NCBI RefSeq assembly: GCF_023238625.1
Contig: NZ_CP096670.1
Location: forward strand, 3,862,501-3,926,500
Direction: 5' to 3'
DNA length: 64,000 bases
From: Agarivorans sp. TSD2052
Lineage (GTDB): Bacteria; Pseudomonadota; Gammaproteobacteria; Enterobacterales; Celerinatantimonadaceae
A program made the translations under genes and the position numbers. This document shows, one piece after another, positions 1 through 10,054 of the stretch. The number at the start of each line of letters is the position of its first letter. The stretch's first letter is position 1. Below the pieces are notes generated by a model that had not been told where the DNA came from, made no database searches, and saw nothing but the letters and a program-made list of their open reading frames with translations.

Positions 1-2511
1 GAACAGCAACAGTCAGATTTAAAAGGACTGATGGGCGGAAAAGTGAGCCTGATCCCTCATCAGCTTTATATAGCCAGCGAAGTGGGCCGAAGAATTTCAC
101 CACGGGTATTGCTATCAGACGAAGTGGGCTTAGGTAAAACTATTGAAGCGGGTTTGATTATCCACCAGCAATTAATCGCTGGTTTAGCCAAACGAGTACT
201 CATTGTCGTCCCTGATGCACTTCAGTATCAGTGGTTAATTGAAATGCTACGTCGATTCAATATGCACTTTAGCTTATTTGATGAAGACCGCTGCATCGAA
301 GCTTATGCTGAATCGGATAATCCCTTTGATACTGAGCAATTAGTATTATGTAGCCTTAACTTTTTACGCAGCCGTAAAAAGCGTTTCGAGCAAGTACTTG
401 AAGCCGATTGGGACCTGATGATTGTTGATGAAGCCCACCATCTAAAATGGGATGAACAATCACCTAGCCGCGAGTATCAAATTATTGAGGCTCTAGCGAA
501 ACAAGTGGCAGGGGTATTGTTACTAACTGCCACCCCCGATCAGTTAGGCCATCAAAGCCACTTTGCTCGGCTTCGCTTGTTAGACCCTGACCGTTTTTAC
601 GATTACCACGCCTTTATAGAAGAAGAAAAACACTATCAGCCAGTGGCCACTGCGGCTCAATCATTATTAGATAGCGCTCCGTTGCTACCAGGACAAGCCA
701 ATCAACTAACTGAATTGCTGGGGGAGAATGACATTGAGCCCTTGCTGACCATCATCAACGATGCAGCGTCTAGTTATGAGCAGCAACAGCAAGCACGTGA
801 AGAGTTATTGCAGCACCTACTAGACAGACACGGTACTGGGCGAGTGTTATTTAGAAATACTCGAAGTGCGATGCAGGGGTTTCCTTTGCGACATTTAAGC
901 AGTTACCCATTAACGCTACCGAGTCAGTATCAAACCGCATTAAAAGTACATCAAATGATGCAAGGTTCTTCGTCTAAAGATGTCATGCAGTTGATGTTCC
1001 CTGAAGAATTGTATCAGCAATTTGAAGGCGAAGTAGAAGGTGAAGCCAGTTGGAGCAAGTTTGATCCTCGAATTGATTGGTTAGTTGGCTTCCTACTTGC
1101 TCACAAACAAAAGAAGATACTGCTTATTTGCGCTAAGGCAGCTACTGCATTAGCCATAGAAGACGCGGTGCGCACACGCGAAGGGATCCGCGCGACTGTA
1201 TTTCACGAAGATATGTCGTTACTTGAACGCGACAAAGCCGCCGCTTACTTTGCCCAAGATGAAGCTGGCGCTCAGTTAATGGTATGTTCCGAAATTGGTT
1301 CTGAAGGGCGTAATTTCCAGTTTGCTCACCATATCGTGTTATTCGATTTGCCGATTAACCCCGATTTGCTTGAGCAGCGCATTGGTCGCCTCGATCGTAT
1401 CGGTCAGCAGAACGATATTGAAATCCATGTCCCTTATTTGACAGATACGCCACAAGAAACCTTATTACGCTGGTATCACGAAGGCCTTAACGCTTTTGAG
1501 CAAACTTGTCCGGCTGGCTCGGAGATTTATGCTGAGTTTGGCGAACGCTTAAATGGCTTGCTGGTTCAAACAAATCCCGAACAAGAGCAACTAAACCAGC
1601 TTATTGCGGAGTGTTCAAAACGCTACCATGTGGTTAAACAGAAACTGGATGCGGGACGAGACCGCTTACTTGAAATCCATTCTGGTGGTGGAAGCAAGGC
1701 AACTGAACTGGTTGAGAAAATTCAAGCTGCAGAACAAGATCCCCATTTTGTTACCTTTAGCCTGCGTTTATTCGACACCATTGGTATCAATCAAGATGAC
1801 AAAGGCGAGAACGCTCTGGTTTTACATGCCAGCGAACAGATGTTAGTGCCAACTATTCAAGGTTTACCTGAAGACGGTTGTACCATTACTTACGACAGGG
1901 AAACTGCGCTAAGCCGTGACGAAATACAATTAATGTCATGGGAACACCCATTACTGCAAAGCTGTATCGATACGATTTTAAGTGCGGATCTTGGTACCAC
2001 TTCAGTCGCCTTGCTAAAAAACAGAGCCTTGCCAGTAGGCAGCCTATTTTTAGAAGGAATGTTTATTGTTGAGACCAGTGCACCAGCTCAATATCAAATT
2101 GAGCGTTACTTACCGGCCACGCCAGTCCGTATTCTATTAGACAAAAATGGCGGTAACCTGTCAGACAATGTCAGCTTTGACCAATTTAATGCGCAATTAT
2201 CTGCAGTAAATCGCCACTTAGCCGCAAAACTGGTTAGCGCTTCTCAAGCACAAATTCATCCCTTACTAGCACAAGCGAATGAACTAGCGCAGCAGCAACT
2301 TTCAAGTATTGTGGCCAATGCCAGTGATGCAATGCAACAAAGCTTAAATAATGAACTAGAACGCCTAGAGGCTCTTAGTGCGGTGAATCCAAGTATTCGT
2401 AAAGACGAGCTCGACACGCTCCGCCAACTACGCGATACCGCGGATGACTATCTGCAAAAAGCCCAAGTTAAACTGGATGCGTTAAGGGTGATATTAGTCT
2501 CACATAACTAA
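1..2511 (+). CDS. rapA: RNA polymerase-associated helicase-like ATPase RapA (5' truncated by window)
   Basis: Swi2/Snf2-type ATPase that binds RNA polymerase and promotes its recycling after transcription. The frame is open from base 1, and the first ATG at 31 is internal. The visible part is about 836 residues against roughly 970 in the family, so about 140 N-terminal residues lie upstream. Motif I ([12 protein letters not shown]) is near visible residue 37, the DEAH box (VDEAHH) near 143, and the helicase C-terminal motif with [11 protein letters not shown] near 465. Family and position are unambiguous. A terminator follows directly. Confidence 0.97.
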   Translation, partial: EQQQSDLKGLMGGKVSLIPHQLYIASEVGRRISPRVLLSDEVGLGKTIEAGLIIHQQLIAGLAKRVLIVVPDALQYQWLIEMLRRFNMHFSLFDEDRCIEAYAESDNPFDTEQLVLCSLNFLRSRKKRFEQVLEADWDLMIVDEAHHLKWDEQSPSREYQIIEALAKQVAGVLLLTATPDQLGHQSHFARLRLLDPDRFYDYHAFIEEEKHYQPVATAAQSLLDSAPLLPGQANQLTELLGENDIEPLLTIINDAASSYEQQQQAREELLQHLLDRHGTGRVLFRNTRSAMQGFPLRHLSSYPLTLPSQYQTALKVHQMMQGSSSKDVMQLMFPEELYQQFEGEVEGEASWSKFDPRIDWLVGFLLAHKQKKILLICAKAATALAIEDAVRTREGIRATVFHEDMSLLERDKAAAYFAQDEAGAQLMVCSEIGSEGRNFQFAHHIVLFDLPINPDLLEQRIGRLDRIGQQNDIEIHVPYLTDTPQETLLRWYHEGLNAFEQTCPAGSEIYAEFGERLNGLLVQTNPEQEQLNQLIAECSKRYHVVKQKLDAGRDRLLEIHSGGGSKATELVEKIQAAEQDPHFVTFSLRLFDTIGINQDDKGENALVLHASEQMLVPTIQGLPEDGCTITYDRETALSRDEIQLMSWEHPLLQSCIDTILSADLGTTSVALLKNRALPVGSLFLEGMFIVETSAPAQYQIERYLPATPVRILLDKNGGNLSDNVSFDQFNAQLSAVNRHLAAKLVSASQAQIHPLLAQANELAQQQLSSIVANASDAMQQSLNNELERLEALSAVNPSIRKDELDTLRQLRDTADDYLQKAQVKLDALRVILVSHN

Positions 2512-2527
2512 GTCAGTTGTTCTACTC

Positions 2528-2557
2528 AAGGCCTTAGGTAAACTAAGGCCTTATTTT
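2528..2557 (+). terminator. Rho-independent terminator after rapA
   Basis: A perfect 10-bp stem (AAGGCCTTAG / CTAAGGCCTT) with a 5-nt loop is followed by ATTTTA. It lies between the rapA stop and rluA, which suggests rluA has its own promoter or depends on read-through. Confidence 0.75.
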
Positions 2558-2571
2558 ACAGAGTTTCTCTA

Positions 2572-3222
2572 ATGCCCAATTTTGTTTACCGCCCTCCCAT
2601 GTCTCCCTTTATCACCATCGTTTATCAAGATGATGATGTAGTGGTATTTAACAAAGCCAGTGGCTTATTGTCAGTACCTGGACGATTAGAACCAGACAGC
2701 CTTTGGCAACGAGCTCAAAGGGTGTGGCCTGAGCTAAAAGTGGTTCATCGACTCGATATGGCCACTTCTGGTTTAATTGTGATGGCCATCGGCAAACCGG
2801 CACAAAGTCATTTAAGTCGTCAATTTCAACAGCGTAGAACAGCCAAAACTTATTACGCTGAGATATACGGCCACCCTGCAGACGATGAAGGCGAAGTTAA
2901 TCTGCCGATCCGCTGTGACTGGCCCAATCGACCAAAACAGATTGTTGATTTTGAACTGGGTAAAGCAGCCCAAACCCAATGGCAAGTTTTAGAGCGAAGA
3001 GCACACACCTGTCTGGTAGAACTAAAACCGATTACCGGCAGAACTCACCAACTACGAGTACACATGCAACAAATAGGCTGCCCAATCGCGGGAGATGGAT
3101 TTTACGCCACGCCTGACGCGATTGCTTATTCTGAGCGCTTACATCTTCATGCCGCTAAACTCGGATTTTTTCACCCAAGTAGCGAGAAATGGTTAGAATT
3201 TGACTGCCAGCCGCCTTTTTAA
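2572..3222 (+). CDS. rluA: Dual tRNA/23S rRNA pseudouridine synthase RluA
   Basis: Isomerises uridine 32 in some tRNAs and uridine 746 of 23S rRNA to pseudouridine. The 216-residue length is typical. The RluA signature HRLDMATSG is at residues 59-67, with Asp62 the predicted catalytic residue. The conserved VPGR, CDWPNRPKQ and ITGRTHQLRVHM blocks all match RluA rather than RluC/D, and there is no S4 domain. No good Shine-Dalgarno precedes the ATG at 2572; an in-frame ATG at 2599 is a possible alternative start. It follows rapA, as in other gammaproteobacteria. Confidence 0.95.
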   Translation: MPNFVYRPPMSPFITIVYQDDDVVVFNKASGLLSVPGRLEPDSLWQRAQRVWPELKVVHRLDMATSGLIVMAIGKPAQSHLSRQFQQRRTAKTYYAEIYGHPADDEGEVNLPIRCDWPNRPKQIVDFELGKAAQTQWQVLERRAHTCLVELKPITGRTHQLRVHMQQIGCPIAGDGFYATPDAIAYSERLHLHAAKLGFFHPSSEKWLEFDCQPPF

Positions 3223-3287
3223 TTAAAGCTTCTGCGTCTAGTACCCGATAAAGGTAATCATGCCTGTAAATACGGACATACAACATT

Positions 3288-4055
3288 GTGCAGTTAACTC
3301 GATTATTGTGGCTAAGCCTATTTATCAGTGGTTTAGTGGCAGCTCAGCCACAAACCCAAGATTTTTCCACATGGCCTATTATTGGGGAGGTTAAGCTACT
3401 CGACGCAGACCAACAGCAGTTTGTCAGTGTTTGGCTCGAGGAACAAACCCCACAAAAACGCGGCACTGCGCTGCTATTGCCTGATTGGGGTAGCTCACCC
3501 AGTGACGCTAGAGGTATCGATGCACTACGCCAAGCCTTACCAGACATAGGTTGGGAAACAGGGGCTATCTTACCGCCGCAACCGTCTAAGAATATAATGC
3601 AATCAGGTGGTGACCTAGAGCAACTAGCTAACTATAAGCTGCAATTAAAAGCCGTACTAGAAACCGCCAAGCAAACCCAGCAAGAACAATTTGGTTTTCA
3701 AGTAATCATCGCTCAAGGGGTAATGGGGGCTTGGCTGGTTGAGCTTCTTGCCGAGCAACAAATTCCGGCTCCCGATGGCATAGTATTAATCAGTGCTTAT
3801 TATCCCGATAAAAATCTCAATATTCATCTGGCAACGCAAACTGCTCTGCTGGCCATTCCAGTGCTAGACATTTATGCTGATGACTATAATCAATGGCAGG
3901 CATCAGCCAGTAAGCAGCGCTTAATAGCCACCAATAAAAACCAGAAGTTTAATTATCGGCAAACACTATTACCAGCAACGGCCGATACTGCTCCCAATAG
4001 TGCCACATTGAATAAAACCGTTTATGGTTGGTTTAGTTCTTTAGGTTGGTATTAA
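3288..4055 (+). CDS. DUF3530 family secreted protein
   Basis: A 255-residue protein of unknown function. It begins with GTG, because no in-frame ATG gives a plausible N terminus. Residues 1-19 form a signal peptide (hydrophobic core LLWLSLFISGLVAA). The body resembles an alpha/beta-hydrolase fold: a strand ending in LLLPDWG, a mid-chain IIAQGVMGAWLVELL segment reminiscent of a nucleophile elbow but without a clear G-x-S-x-G serine, and a strand-rich end. I assign DUF3530 from overall pattern and length. No enzymatic activity is claimed. It stands alone between rluA and a dehydrogenase gene. Confidence 0.7.
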   Translation: MQLTRLLWLSLFISGLVAAQPQTQDFSTWPIIGEVKLLDADQQQFVSVWLEEQTPQKRGTALLLPDWGSSPSDARGIDALRQALPDIGWETGAILPPQPSKNIMQSGGDLEQLANYKLQLKAVLETAKQTQQEQFGFQVIIAQGVMGAWLVELLAEQQIPAPDGIVLISAYYPDKNLNIHLATQTALLAIPVLDIYADDYNQWQASASKQRLIATNKNQKFNYRQTLLPATADTAPNSATLNKTVYGWFSSLGWY

Positions 4056-4141
4056 CGCGTTACTGAACACTGCCGCTGAAAACTAAAGGACGATCGTATT
4101 CAGGCTTAAGGGCTTTCCACCATTTACATCAAGGGATAACA

Positions 4142-5098
4142 ATGCAGATTGTTTTTTTAGACCGCTCAACCCTAGCTAATAACGTAACTTTAAGCAGCCC
4201 AAGCTTTCCGCACCAGTGGCAAGAATACCCAAACACCAGCCCTCAACAAGTCGTTAAACGGGCCCAAAATGCCGACATTCTGGTGGTAAATAAGGTCAAG
4301 TTGGACGCAAAAACGCTTAAGTCACTGCCACAACTAACGCTCATTGCAGTGGCCGCCACAGGCACCAATAATATAGACATACCAGCAGCGACCCAATTAG
4401 GCATTTGTGTTAGCAACATTAGAGACTATGCCTCACAAAGCATTGCTGAACATAGCATAGGTTTGATGTTTAACTTACGACGAAACCTCATGGCTTACCA
4501 TCAAGCGATTAAGCAAGGTCGTTGGCAACAAGCCAAACAATTTTGCTTCTTCGACTACCCTATAGACAATTTAGCCAATCAGACTTTGGCTATCATCGGG
4601 GCAGGAAATCTAGGCCAAGCCACCGCCAACCTAGCCAAAAGCATTGGTATGAAAGTGGTGTTTGCTGAGCATAAAAACAAATCACCGCGCCAAGGAAGAG
4701 TATCCTTTAGCGACGCGTTAAGCTGCGCTGATGTCGTCAGTATCCACTGCCCTCTTAATGCTGAAACTCAGCAGTTAATCGCCGCGAAAGAGTTGGCATT
4801 AATGAAACCCAACGCGCTGTTACTAAATACTGCCAGAGGGGGGATTGTGAATGAATTGGATTTACTACAAGCCTTGCAAAGTGGGCAAATAGCAGGGGCC
4901 GCCTTTGATGTTTCAGAGCAAGAACCGCCTGCAGAGGGCAGCCCACTTATGTTGGCTCAGCAACTGCCTAACTTTATTTTCACCCCACATATTGGATGGG
5001 CGAGCCAGCAAAATATGCAAATGTTAGCTGACCAGCTTATCGACAATATAGAAGCCTTTGTTGCTGGTCGAGCTAAAAACCAAGTGGTGGCGAAATAG
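4142..5098 (+). CDS. D-2-hydroxyacid dehydrogenase (hydroxypyruvate reductase-like)
   Basis: NAD(P)-dependent oxidoreductase of the D-isomer-specific 2-hydroxyacid dehydrogenase family, 318 residues. The Rossmann glycine motif GAGNLG is near residue 153. The substrate-binding and catalytic Arg is in NTARGG (about 231), and the catalytic His is in TPHIGWAS (about 282). The N-terminal lid resembles glycerate/hydroxypyruvate dehydrogenases (HprA type) more than SerA or PdxB, since there is no ACT or C-terminal extension. The exact substrate cannot be read from sequence; hydroxypyruvate or glyoxylate is likely. It ends 1 nt before the convergent djlA stop. Confidence 0.85.
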   Translation: MQIVFLDRSTLANNVTLSSPSFPHQWQEYPNTSPQQVVKRAQNADILVVNKVKLDAKTLKSLPQLTLIAVAATGTNNIDIPAATQLGICVSNIRDYASQSIAEHSIGLMFNLRRNLMAYHQAIKQGRWQQAKQFCFFDYPIDNLANQTLAIIGAGNLGQATANLAKSIGMKVVFAEHKNKSPRQGRVSFSDALSCADVVSIHCPLNAETQQLIAAKELALMKPNALLLNTARGGIVNELDLLQALQSGQIAGAAFDVSEQEPPAEGSPLMLAQQLPNFIFTPHIGWASQQNMQMLADQLIDNIEAFVAGRAKNQVVAK

Positions 5099-5099
5099 C

Positions 5100-5897
5100 T
5101 TACTTACGCTGTTTCTTTATGAGTTCGTAAGCTTGCTGTATGTCTTGGGTTCGCTGCTTGGCCAATTCCATCATCTCTGGAGGTAAACCCTTGGCGACGA
5201 GTTTATCGGGATGATGCTGAGTCATTAGCTTACGATAAGCGCGTTTAACCTGCTGATCGCTATCTTGCTCGCTAACGCCGAGGATTTGATAGGCTTCTTC
5301 AATTTGTTTGGCACTGCTTTGGGCACTTTGCTGTTGCCCTCCACCGTGACGATGAAACTTAAGTTCAGCTTCCCAACGAGAGATCATCGAATTCAGCTCT
5401 TGCTCTGAAAAGCCCAGCGCAGCAGCGACTCGCTTTAATAAAGCATGCTCGCTATCGTCTACCACACCATCAGCAAAAACCCCTTGCAGCTGAATTTCCA
5501 TAAACATTCGTAATAAATCACGCCGCCCTTGAACCGCTTCAACAAACTTAGCAATCTGCTCCTCTAAAGGAAAATCGGCATCTTTCCCCAGACGAAACGC
5601 ATCTTGTGCTTGACTGCGAGCGTCGCCTTGCAGGCGCATTTGATCCATCAAAAAGTTAGCGACTTGAATTTCCTGTTGCGTCACTACGCCTTTCGACTTG
5701 GCAATATGCCCTAGAACCGCAAAGGTCGAAAATAGAAACTCTTGTTGGGCAGCTTGGCTATTCGCACTCGAAAAGACAAAGCCTTGCCCCATTGCTTTAT
5801 CAAAACGATGGCCTAGCCATAAACCCAACAACGCTCCAAATATGTTGCCAAACATGAAGCCAAAAAATACCCCTAATACCTTTCCCCAAACCCGCAT
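5100..5897 (-). CDS. djlA: Co-chaperone DjlA (membrane-anchored J-domain protein)
   Basis: DnaK co-chaperone anchored in the inner membrane. An N-terminal transmembrane helix (residues about 5-27) is rich in glycine and phenylalanine. A TerB-like helical region follows (about 55-180), and a C-terminal J domain (about 200-265) carries the HPD tripeptide near 228 (QHHPDKL). The 265-residue length fits the DjlA family. Transcribed on the minus strand just after murU, with 2 nt between them, so probably in one operon amgK-murU-djlA. Confidence 0.93.
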   Translation of the reverse strand: MRVWGKVLGVFFGFMFGNIFGALLGLWLGHRFDKAMGQGFVFSSANSQAAQQEFLFSTFAVLGHIAKSKGVVTQQEIQVANFLMDQMRLQGDARSQAQDAFRLGKDADFPLEEQIAKFVEAVQGRRDLLRMFMEIQLQGVFADGVVDDSEHALLKRVAAALGFSEQELNSMISRWEAELKFHRHGGGQQQSAQSSAKQIEEAYQILGVSEQDSDQQVKRAYRKLMTQHHPDKLVAKGLPPEMMELAKQRTQDIQQAYELIKKQRK

Positions 5898-5899
5898 AG

Positions 5900-6580
5900 T
5901 TAATCTCTGCTATTTGTTAATTGATTATTTAATTCGTTTAGCCGCTGCGGTGTACCCACATCGACCCATTGGCCAGGTTGTAACTGCCCAGCCACTTGCT
6001 GCTCAGACATAGCCTTTCGCAACAAGGGTGCTAGCGCTTGCTTGCCGGTTTGCAAACCAGTAAAAAAAGCCGCTCGATAAACGGCTACACCGCTAAATGT
6101 AAACTCAGGTCGATCAAGTACTTTGCCATTAGCAATGGCAAAGTCACCCGCTTGATTATGCGGAGGGTTTTCTACCATTAACAAATGGGCATTAACACTG
6201 CCGATTTCAAGCTTGGCGAGTTGCTTATAATCCCAATCATTCCATATATCGCCATTAATCACTAAAAAAGGATCGGCGGCTATCAACGGTAAGGCGTTTT
6301 TTATGCCACCCGCTGTTTCTAGGGCGGTATGCTCATGGCTGTAACGCAGTTCAATATTCCAGCGCTGACCGTCTCCTAAATAGCTTTCTATCTGTTGGCC
6401 CAAATAAGCGGTATTAATCACCACTCGCTTAAATCCAGCCGCCACCAACTTATCGATATGCCATTCAATTAACGCCTTACCAGCCACCTTTAATAGAGGT
6501 TTAGGACAATTATCGGTTAGCGGTCGCATTCGTTCGCCGCGCCCCGCAGCCAAGATCATTGCTGTTGTTAGCGCAGTCAT
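5900..6580 (-). CDS. murU: N-acetylmuramate alpha-1-phosphate uridylyltransferase MurU
   Basis: Nucleotidyltransferase that converts MurNAc-1-phosphate plus UTP to UDP-MurNAc in the cell-wall recycling shortcut known from Pseudomonas. The GT-A signature LAAGRGERMRPLT is at residues 10-22, followed by the PKPLL lysine motif and the INGDIW metal-binding aspartate. Length is 226 residues. The ATG overlaps the amgK stop by 4 nt (ATGA), so the two are translationally coupled. The pairing with amgK is the main evidence for murU over other sugar-phosphate nucleotidyltransferases. Confidence 0.92.
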   Translation of the reverse strand: MTALTTAMILAAGRGERMRPLTDNCPKPLLKVAGKALIEWHIDKLVAAGFKRVVINTAYLGQQIESYLGDGQRWNIELRYSHEHTALETAGGIKNALPLIAADPFLVINGDIWNDWDYKQLAKLEIGSVNAHLLMVENPPHNQAGDFAIANGKVLDRPEFTFSGVAVYRAAFFTGLQTGKQALAPLLRKAMSEQQVAGQLQPGQWVDVGTPQRLNELNNQLTNSRD

Positions 6581-7566
6581 TTATTAAAGCCCTTCGCGAA
6601 GGGGCTTAGCCATTGATTCAACGCTTTCAGTTCAGGATAGCGAGCGCTAACGTCGAGAATATAATGCAGCGTTTGTGGTATCGCCGCTCGATAAGCGGTT
6701 TTACCATCTCTATGATCAAGGCGACAAAAGATGCCCACCGCCTTTAAGTGTCGCTGCAAACCGGTGAAATCAAACCAGCGTTGCCACTGACTTTCATCGA
6801 CTTGCTGCAACATTTTCTGAGAAAGATAAAACTCTTTGCTTAACTGCGCGACCAAGGATTCTGGCCATGCGACGTAACAATCTCGTAATAAGGAAACCAG
6901 ATCATAGCTAATCGGCCCCCAAACCATATCTTGGAAATCAATCATCACCATGCGTGAATCTTTCAACATCAGATTGCGACTATGAAAGTCTCGATGCATA
7001 GCAACGTAAGGTTGCTCTAAAATTGCCGAGCTTAATAGCTCGCAAACATCACGCCATTGAGCTGATTGTTGCCAGCTAGCGTCACTGATTTGTAATTCTT
7101 TTGCGACAAACCAGTCTGAAAAAATGGCTAACTCTCGTTCGATAAATTCGCTATCAAAAAACTCTATTTCTGGTAATTGAGATCGATTAAGCGTCTGTAA
7201 CTGAACGATTAAGTCACTAGCTTGTCTATATAATTCAGTAGCCGTACTGGCATCAAGTTTATCCTCTAGCATCGTAGAGCCGAGATCTTCCAAACACAAA
7301 TAGCCGTTTTCTAAGTTAGCCACCTCAACCTTAGGAACCGCTAGTTGGTGCTCAGCTAAACAACCCGCTAAGGCGACGAACTGTGCATTTTTTTCAGTAC
7401 TGGGTGGAGCATCCACCGCGATGGCGGTTTTTTCAGCATTATAATCGAAACGGAAATAGCGCCGAAAACTAGCATCACCACTAATCATTGTTAACTCGGG
7501 AAGCTCAATGTCTAAACTTTTTGACAACCATTGTTGTAAACCAGATTCACGCACATTATTACTCAT
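6577..7566 (-). CDS. amgK: N-acetylmuramate/N-acetylglucosamine-1-kinase AmgK
   Basis: Anomeric sugar kinase of the aminoglycoside-phosphotransferase fold that makes MurNAc-1-phosphate for MurU. The catalytic loop HRDFHSRNLML is near residues 189-199 and the metal-binding MIDFQD near 206-211. A DASFRRYFR segment near residue 29 matches the family N terminus. Length is 329 residues. It heads the amgK-murU-djlA run and is divergent from lptD, as in many pseudomonads and marine gammaproteobacteria. Confidence 0.92.
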   Translation of the reverse strand: MSNNVRESGLQQWLSKSLDIELPELTMISGDASFRRYFRFDYNAEKTAIAVDAPPSTEKNAQFVALAGCLAEHQLAVPKVEVANLENGYLCLEDLGSTMLEDKLDASTATELYRQASDLIVQLQTLNRSQLPEIEFFDSEFIERELAIFSDWFVAKELQISDASWQQSAQWRDVCELLSSAILEQPYVAMHRDFHSRNLMLKDSRMVMIDFQDMVWGPISYDLVSLLRDCYVAWPESLVAQLSKEFYLSQKMLQQVDESQWQRWFDFTGLQRHLKAVGIFCRLDHRDGKTAYRAAIPQTLHYILDVSARYPELKALNQWLSPFAKGFNK

Positions 7567-7717
7567 AATTACTTATACTAAATAGCAGCCTTTAAATAGC
7601 CGCTTACCAATAATTCCAGTATTATATGCGGCTAACTTTAACTATAGAATTCATAAAGCACAACGTTGCTAACTCGCGCTTCGAATTTGTTTATATCAGG
7701 GAATGGTTCATATTTAT

Positions 7718-9991
7718 ATGTTCGTAACTAAACGGTGCCAACAAACATCGCTCGCTTTAGCGGTGTTGCTTTCAAGTTTTGCTGCACGCGCAGAAACACC
7801 GTTATCAATGCCTCAGTGTCGCGCTCATATTCCAGAGCGTAGCGAATTAGGCCCCCTTGATCCCAATGCACCTTACATGGTTTCAGCAGATCAACTGCAG
7901 GCCAAACAAGGTGATAAGGCAAGCTTCACCGGTAATGTAGAGTTTTCTCAAGGCCCTAGAGTACTTAAAGCTGAAAACACGGTACTTGATGAGCAAGCAC
8001 AAACTCTGCAAGCAGATGGCAATATTGAGTTTCAAGACAATTTGGTGAGTGTTAAAAGTGATACCTTTAATGCAAACTTACGTGACCATCAAGCCACACT
8101 CAACTCCGCTGAGTATCAGCTGTTTGAACAACAAGGGCGCGGCGCAGCAAATAACTTAACAATTACTGGCGAACAACAGCTATCACTTGAAAATGCCAGC
8201 TACACCGCCTGCCCACCCGATGACGTTAGCTGGGAAATTCGCGCAGAAAAAATTGATATCGACTCACAAGAACAATGGGCAACCACTAAAAATGCCACTG
8301 TTCGCTTATTCGATGTACCAGTATTATATTTACCTTATTTTTCTTACCCTATCGGCGATCAACGCCATAGTGGCTTCTTATTTCCAAGCGTTTCTACTTC
8401 AACCACTAACGGAATTGATATTTCAGCCCCCTACTATTGGAATATCGCGCCTAATTTTGACGCAACGATTACCCCTCGATTGCTAACTCGTCGCGGTATG
8501 CAACTGCAAAGTGAATTTCGCTATTTACTGGGTCAAAACACCGGTACAGTGAATGCAGAATACCTAGCCAATGACAGCGTTCTAGACAGGGACCGGTACT
8601 TGGTCCACTGGAATCACCAAGGTCAATACCAACGTAACTGGCGTTTTAATACTGAATACACGCGGATCAGTGACGACAATTACTTCAATGATTTAGGTGA
8701 TAAGCTGGGCAAAGTAAACGAAAACCAGCTGCTGCAAACTGGTGATGTCAGCTACCATACCAAAAATTGGTATACCGAACTGCTAGTACAAGACTTTCAA
8801 GTATTGGGTGACACAGACCAACCACATACCCTGCTCCCGCAACTAAGTTTTGCAGGCGATTGGGATCTAAACTGGCAAACTTTACAATTTGGTTTTGCTT
8901 CAGAAATCAGTAATTTTGCACATAGTGACCCAACCCAAAACACCGCCCAGCGAGTTCACTTTGAACCCAAGCTAAGTTTACCCTATGTCGTGCCAGCCGG
9001 ATTTTTTCAAGCCGATTTAGCATTAATGCATACCTACTACAGCCAATCACAAGGTACTAGTGCAGATTTTGATATTTCAGCTTCAGAGAACCGTACCTTA
9101 CCAAAAGTGAGTGTTCAAGGCGGGCTAAACTTTGACCGCAAAACTCGCTGGTATGGGGATAATTTTACCCAAACCTTAGAGCCTGTAATTAAGTATCTCT
9201 ATATCCCCTACACCGATCAAAACAGTATTGGCATCTACGACACTGACTACTTACAGCAAGATTATTACGGCTTGTTCCGAGATCAAAGGTACAGTGGCTT
9301 AGATCGAATTGCTGATGCCAACCAAATCACCTTAGGGGTTAACTCGCGCTTTTTATCCCCGAGCAATCAAGAAACCTTGCGCCTTAGCCTTGGACAAATT
9401 ATCTATATAGAGCCCAGCCGAACCACGTTATCCCCAAATAGTGAATCATCAACCAGTTCCAGCTCTGCGTTGGCATTTGAAGTAGACGCTAATATTCGCC
9501 AAGATTGGTATGGCCATGTTGGTTTACAAATCGACACCTTAGAGAGTGAGCTCAACAAGGCAAATGCCGCGATAGAGTGGCGCCCTGAAGCGCAAAAACT
9601 GATTCAATTGAATTATCGCTATTCTTTAGCTGACGAATCAATGGTCAGCGACATTAACCAAGTAGGTAGTAAGGTGGCTTGGCCAATTCACAGTAAAGTA
9701 TCAGCTGTCGCTAGCTACTATCGCGATATGATTTTAGACCGAAGCATCGAAAGCTACTTGGGTTTGCAATATAACTCCTGCTGCTGGGGTATTCGTCTTA
9801 CTTATCAACGAGGCTTAAAAAGCACCTATGTTGATGACAGCTCTGGCATTGACCGAGTGGGTGAATTCGATAGCTCGCTACGCTTAGATTTTGAGATTAA
9901 AGGACTAGGTGGAAGTGATACCAGCAGCCGAGAAGAAATGTTAGAAGGTGGTAACTTTAAGTATGGCCGCCCATTTTATCTCAACAATTAA
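7718..9991 (+). CDS. lptD: LPS-assembly outer-membrane protein LptD
   Basis: Outer-membrane beta-barrel that inserts lipopolysaccharide into the outer leaflet with LptE. From the ATG at 7718 the protein starts with a clean signal peptide ending ARA-ET. An in-frame ATG at 7703 would add five residues and sits directly against the GGGA Shine-Dalgarno, so I prefer 7718. An OstA/LptA-like beta-taco domain (about 50-190) precedes the barrel. The conserved cysteines are present: one in MPQC, one in TACPP and the adjacent pair in NSCCW near the C terminus, as needed for the inter-domain disulfides. First gene of lptD-surA-pdxA-rsmA-apaG-apaH. Confidence 0.95.
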   Translation: MFVTKRCQQTSLALAVLLSSFAARAETPLSMPQCRAHIPERSELGPLDPNAPYMVSADQLQAKQGDKASFTGNVEFSQGPRVLKAENTVLDEQAQTLQADGNIEFQDNLVSVKSDTFNANLRDHQATLNSAEYQLFEQQGRGAANNLTITGEQQLSLENASYTACPPDDVSWEIRAEKIDIDSQEQWATTKNATVRLFDVPVLYLPYFSYPIGDQRHSGFLFPSVSTSTTNGIDISAPYYWNIAPNFDATITPRLLTRRGMQLQSEFRYLLGQNTGTVNAEYLANDSVLDRDRYLVHWNHQGQYQRNWRFNTEYTRISDDNYFNDLGDKLGKVNENQLLQTGDVSYHTKNWYTELLVQDFQVLGDTDQPHTLLPQLSFAGDWDLNWQTLQFGFASEISNFAHSDPTQNTAQRVHFEPKLSLPYVVPAGFFQADLALMHTYYSQSQGTSADFDISASENRTLPKVSVQGGLNFDRKTRWYGDNFTQTLEPVIKYLYIPYTDQNSIGIYDTDYLQQDYYGLFRDQRYSGLDRIADANQITLGVNSRFLSPSNQETLRLSLGQIIYIEPSRTTLSPNSESSTSSSSALAFEVDANIRQDWYGHVGLQIDTLESELNKANAAIEWRPEAQKLIQLNYRYSLADESMVSDINQVGSKVAWPIHSKVSAVASYYRDMILDRSIESYLGLQYNSCCWGIRLTYQRGLKSTYVDDSSGIDRVGEFDSSLRLDFEIKGLGGSDTSSREEMLEGGNFKYGRPFYLNN

Positions 9992-10054
9992 AAAACCTTT
10001 AGCACAGATATGATAAAGTAGGCGGCGTTTTGCGTGCCGTAATGTAGGAAACGA

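Noticed and set aside
1604-1846. 80-codon open frame inside rapA
   Set aside because: Out-of-frame shadow of rapA without a start signal or family similarity.
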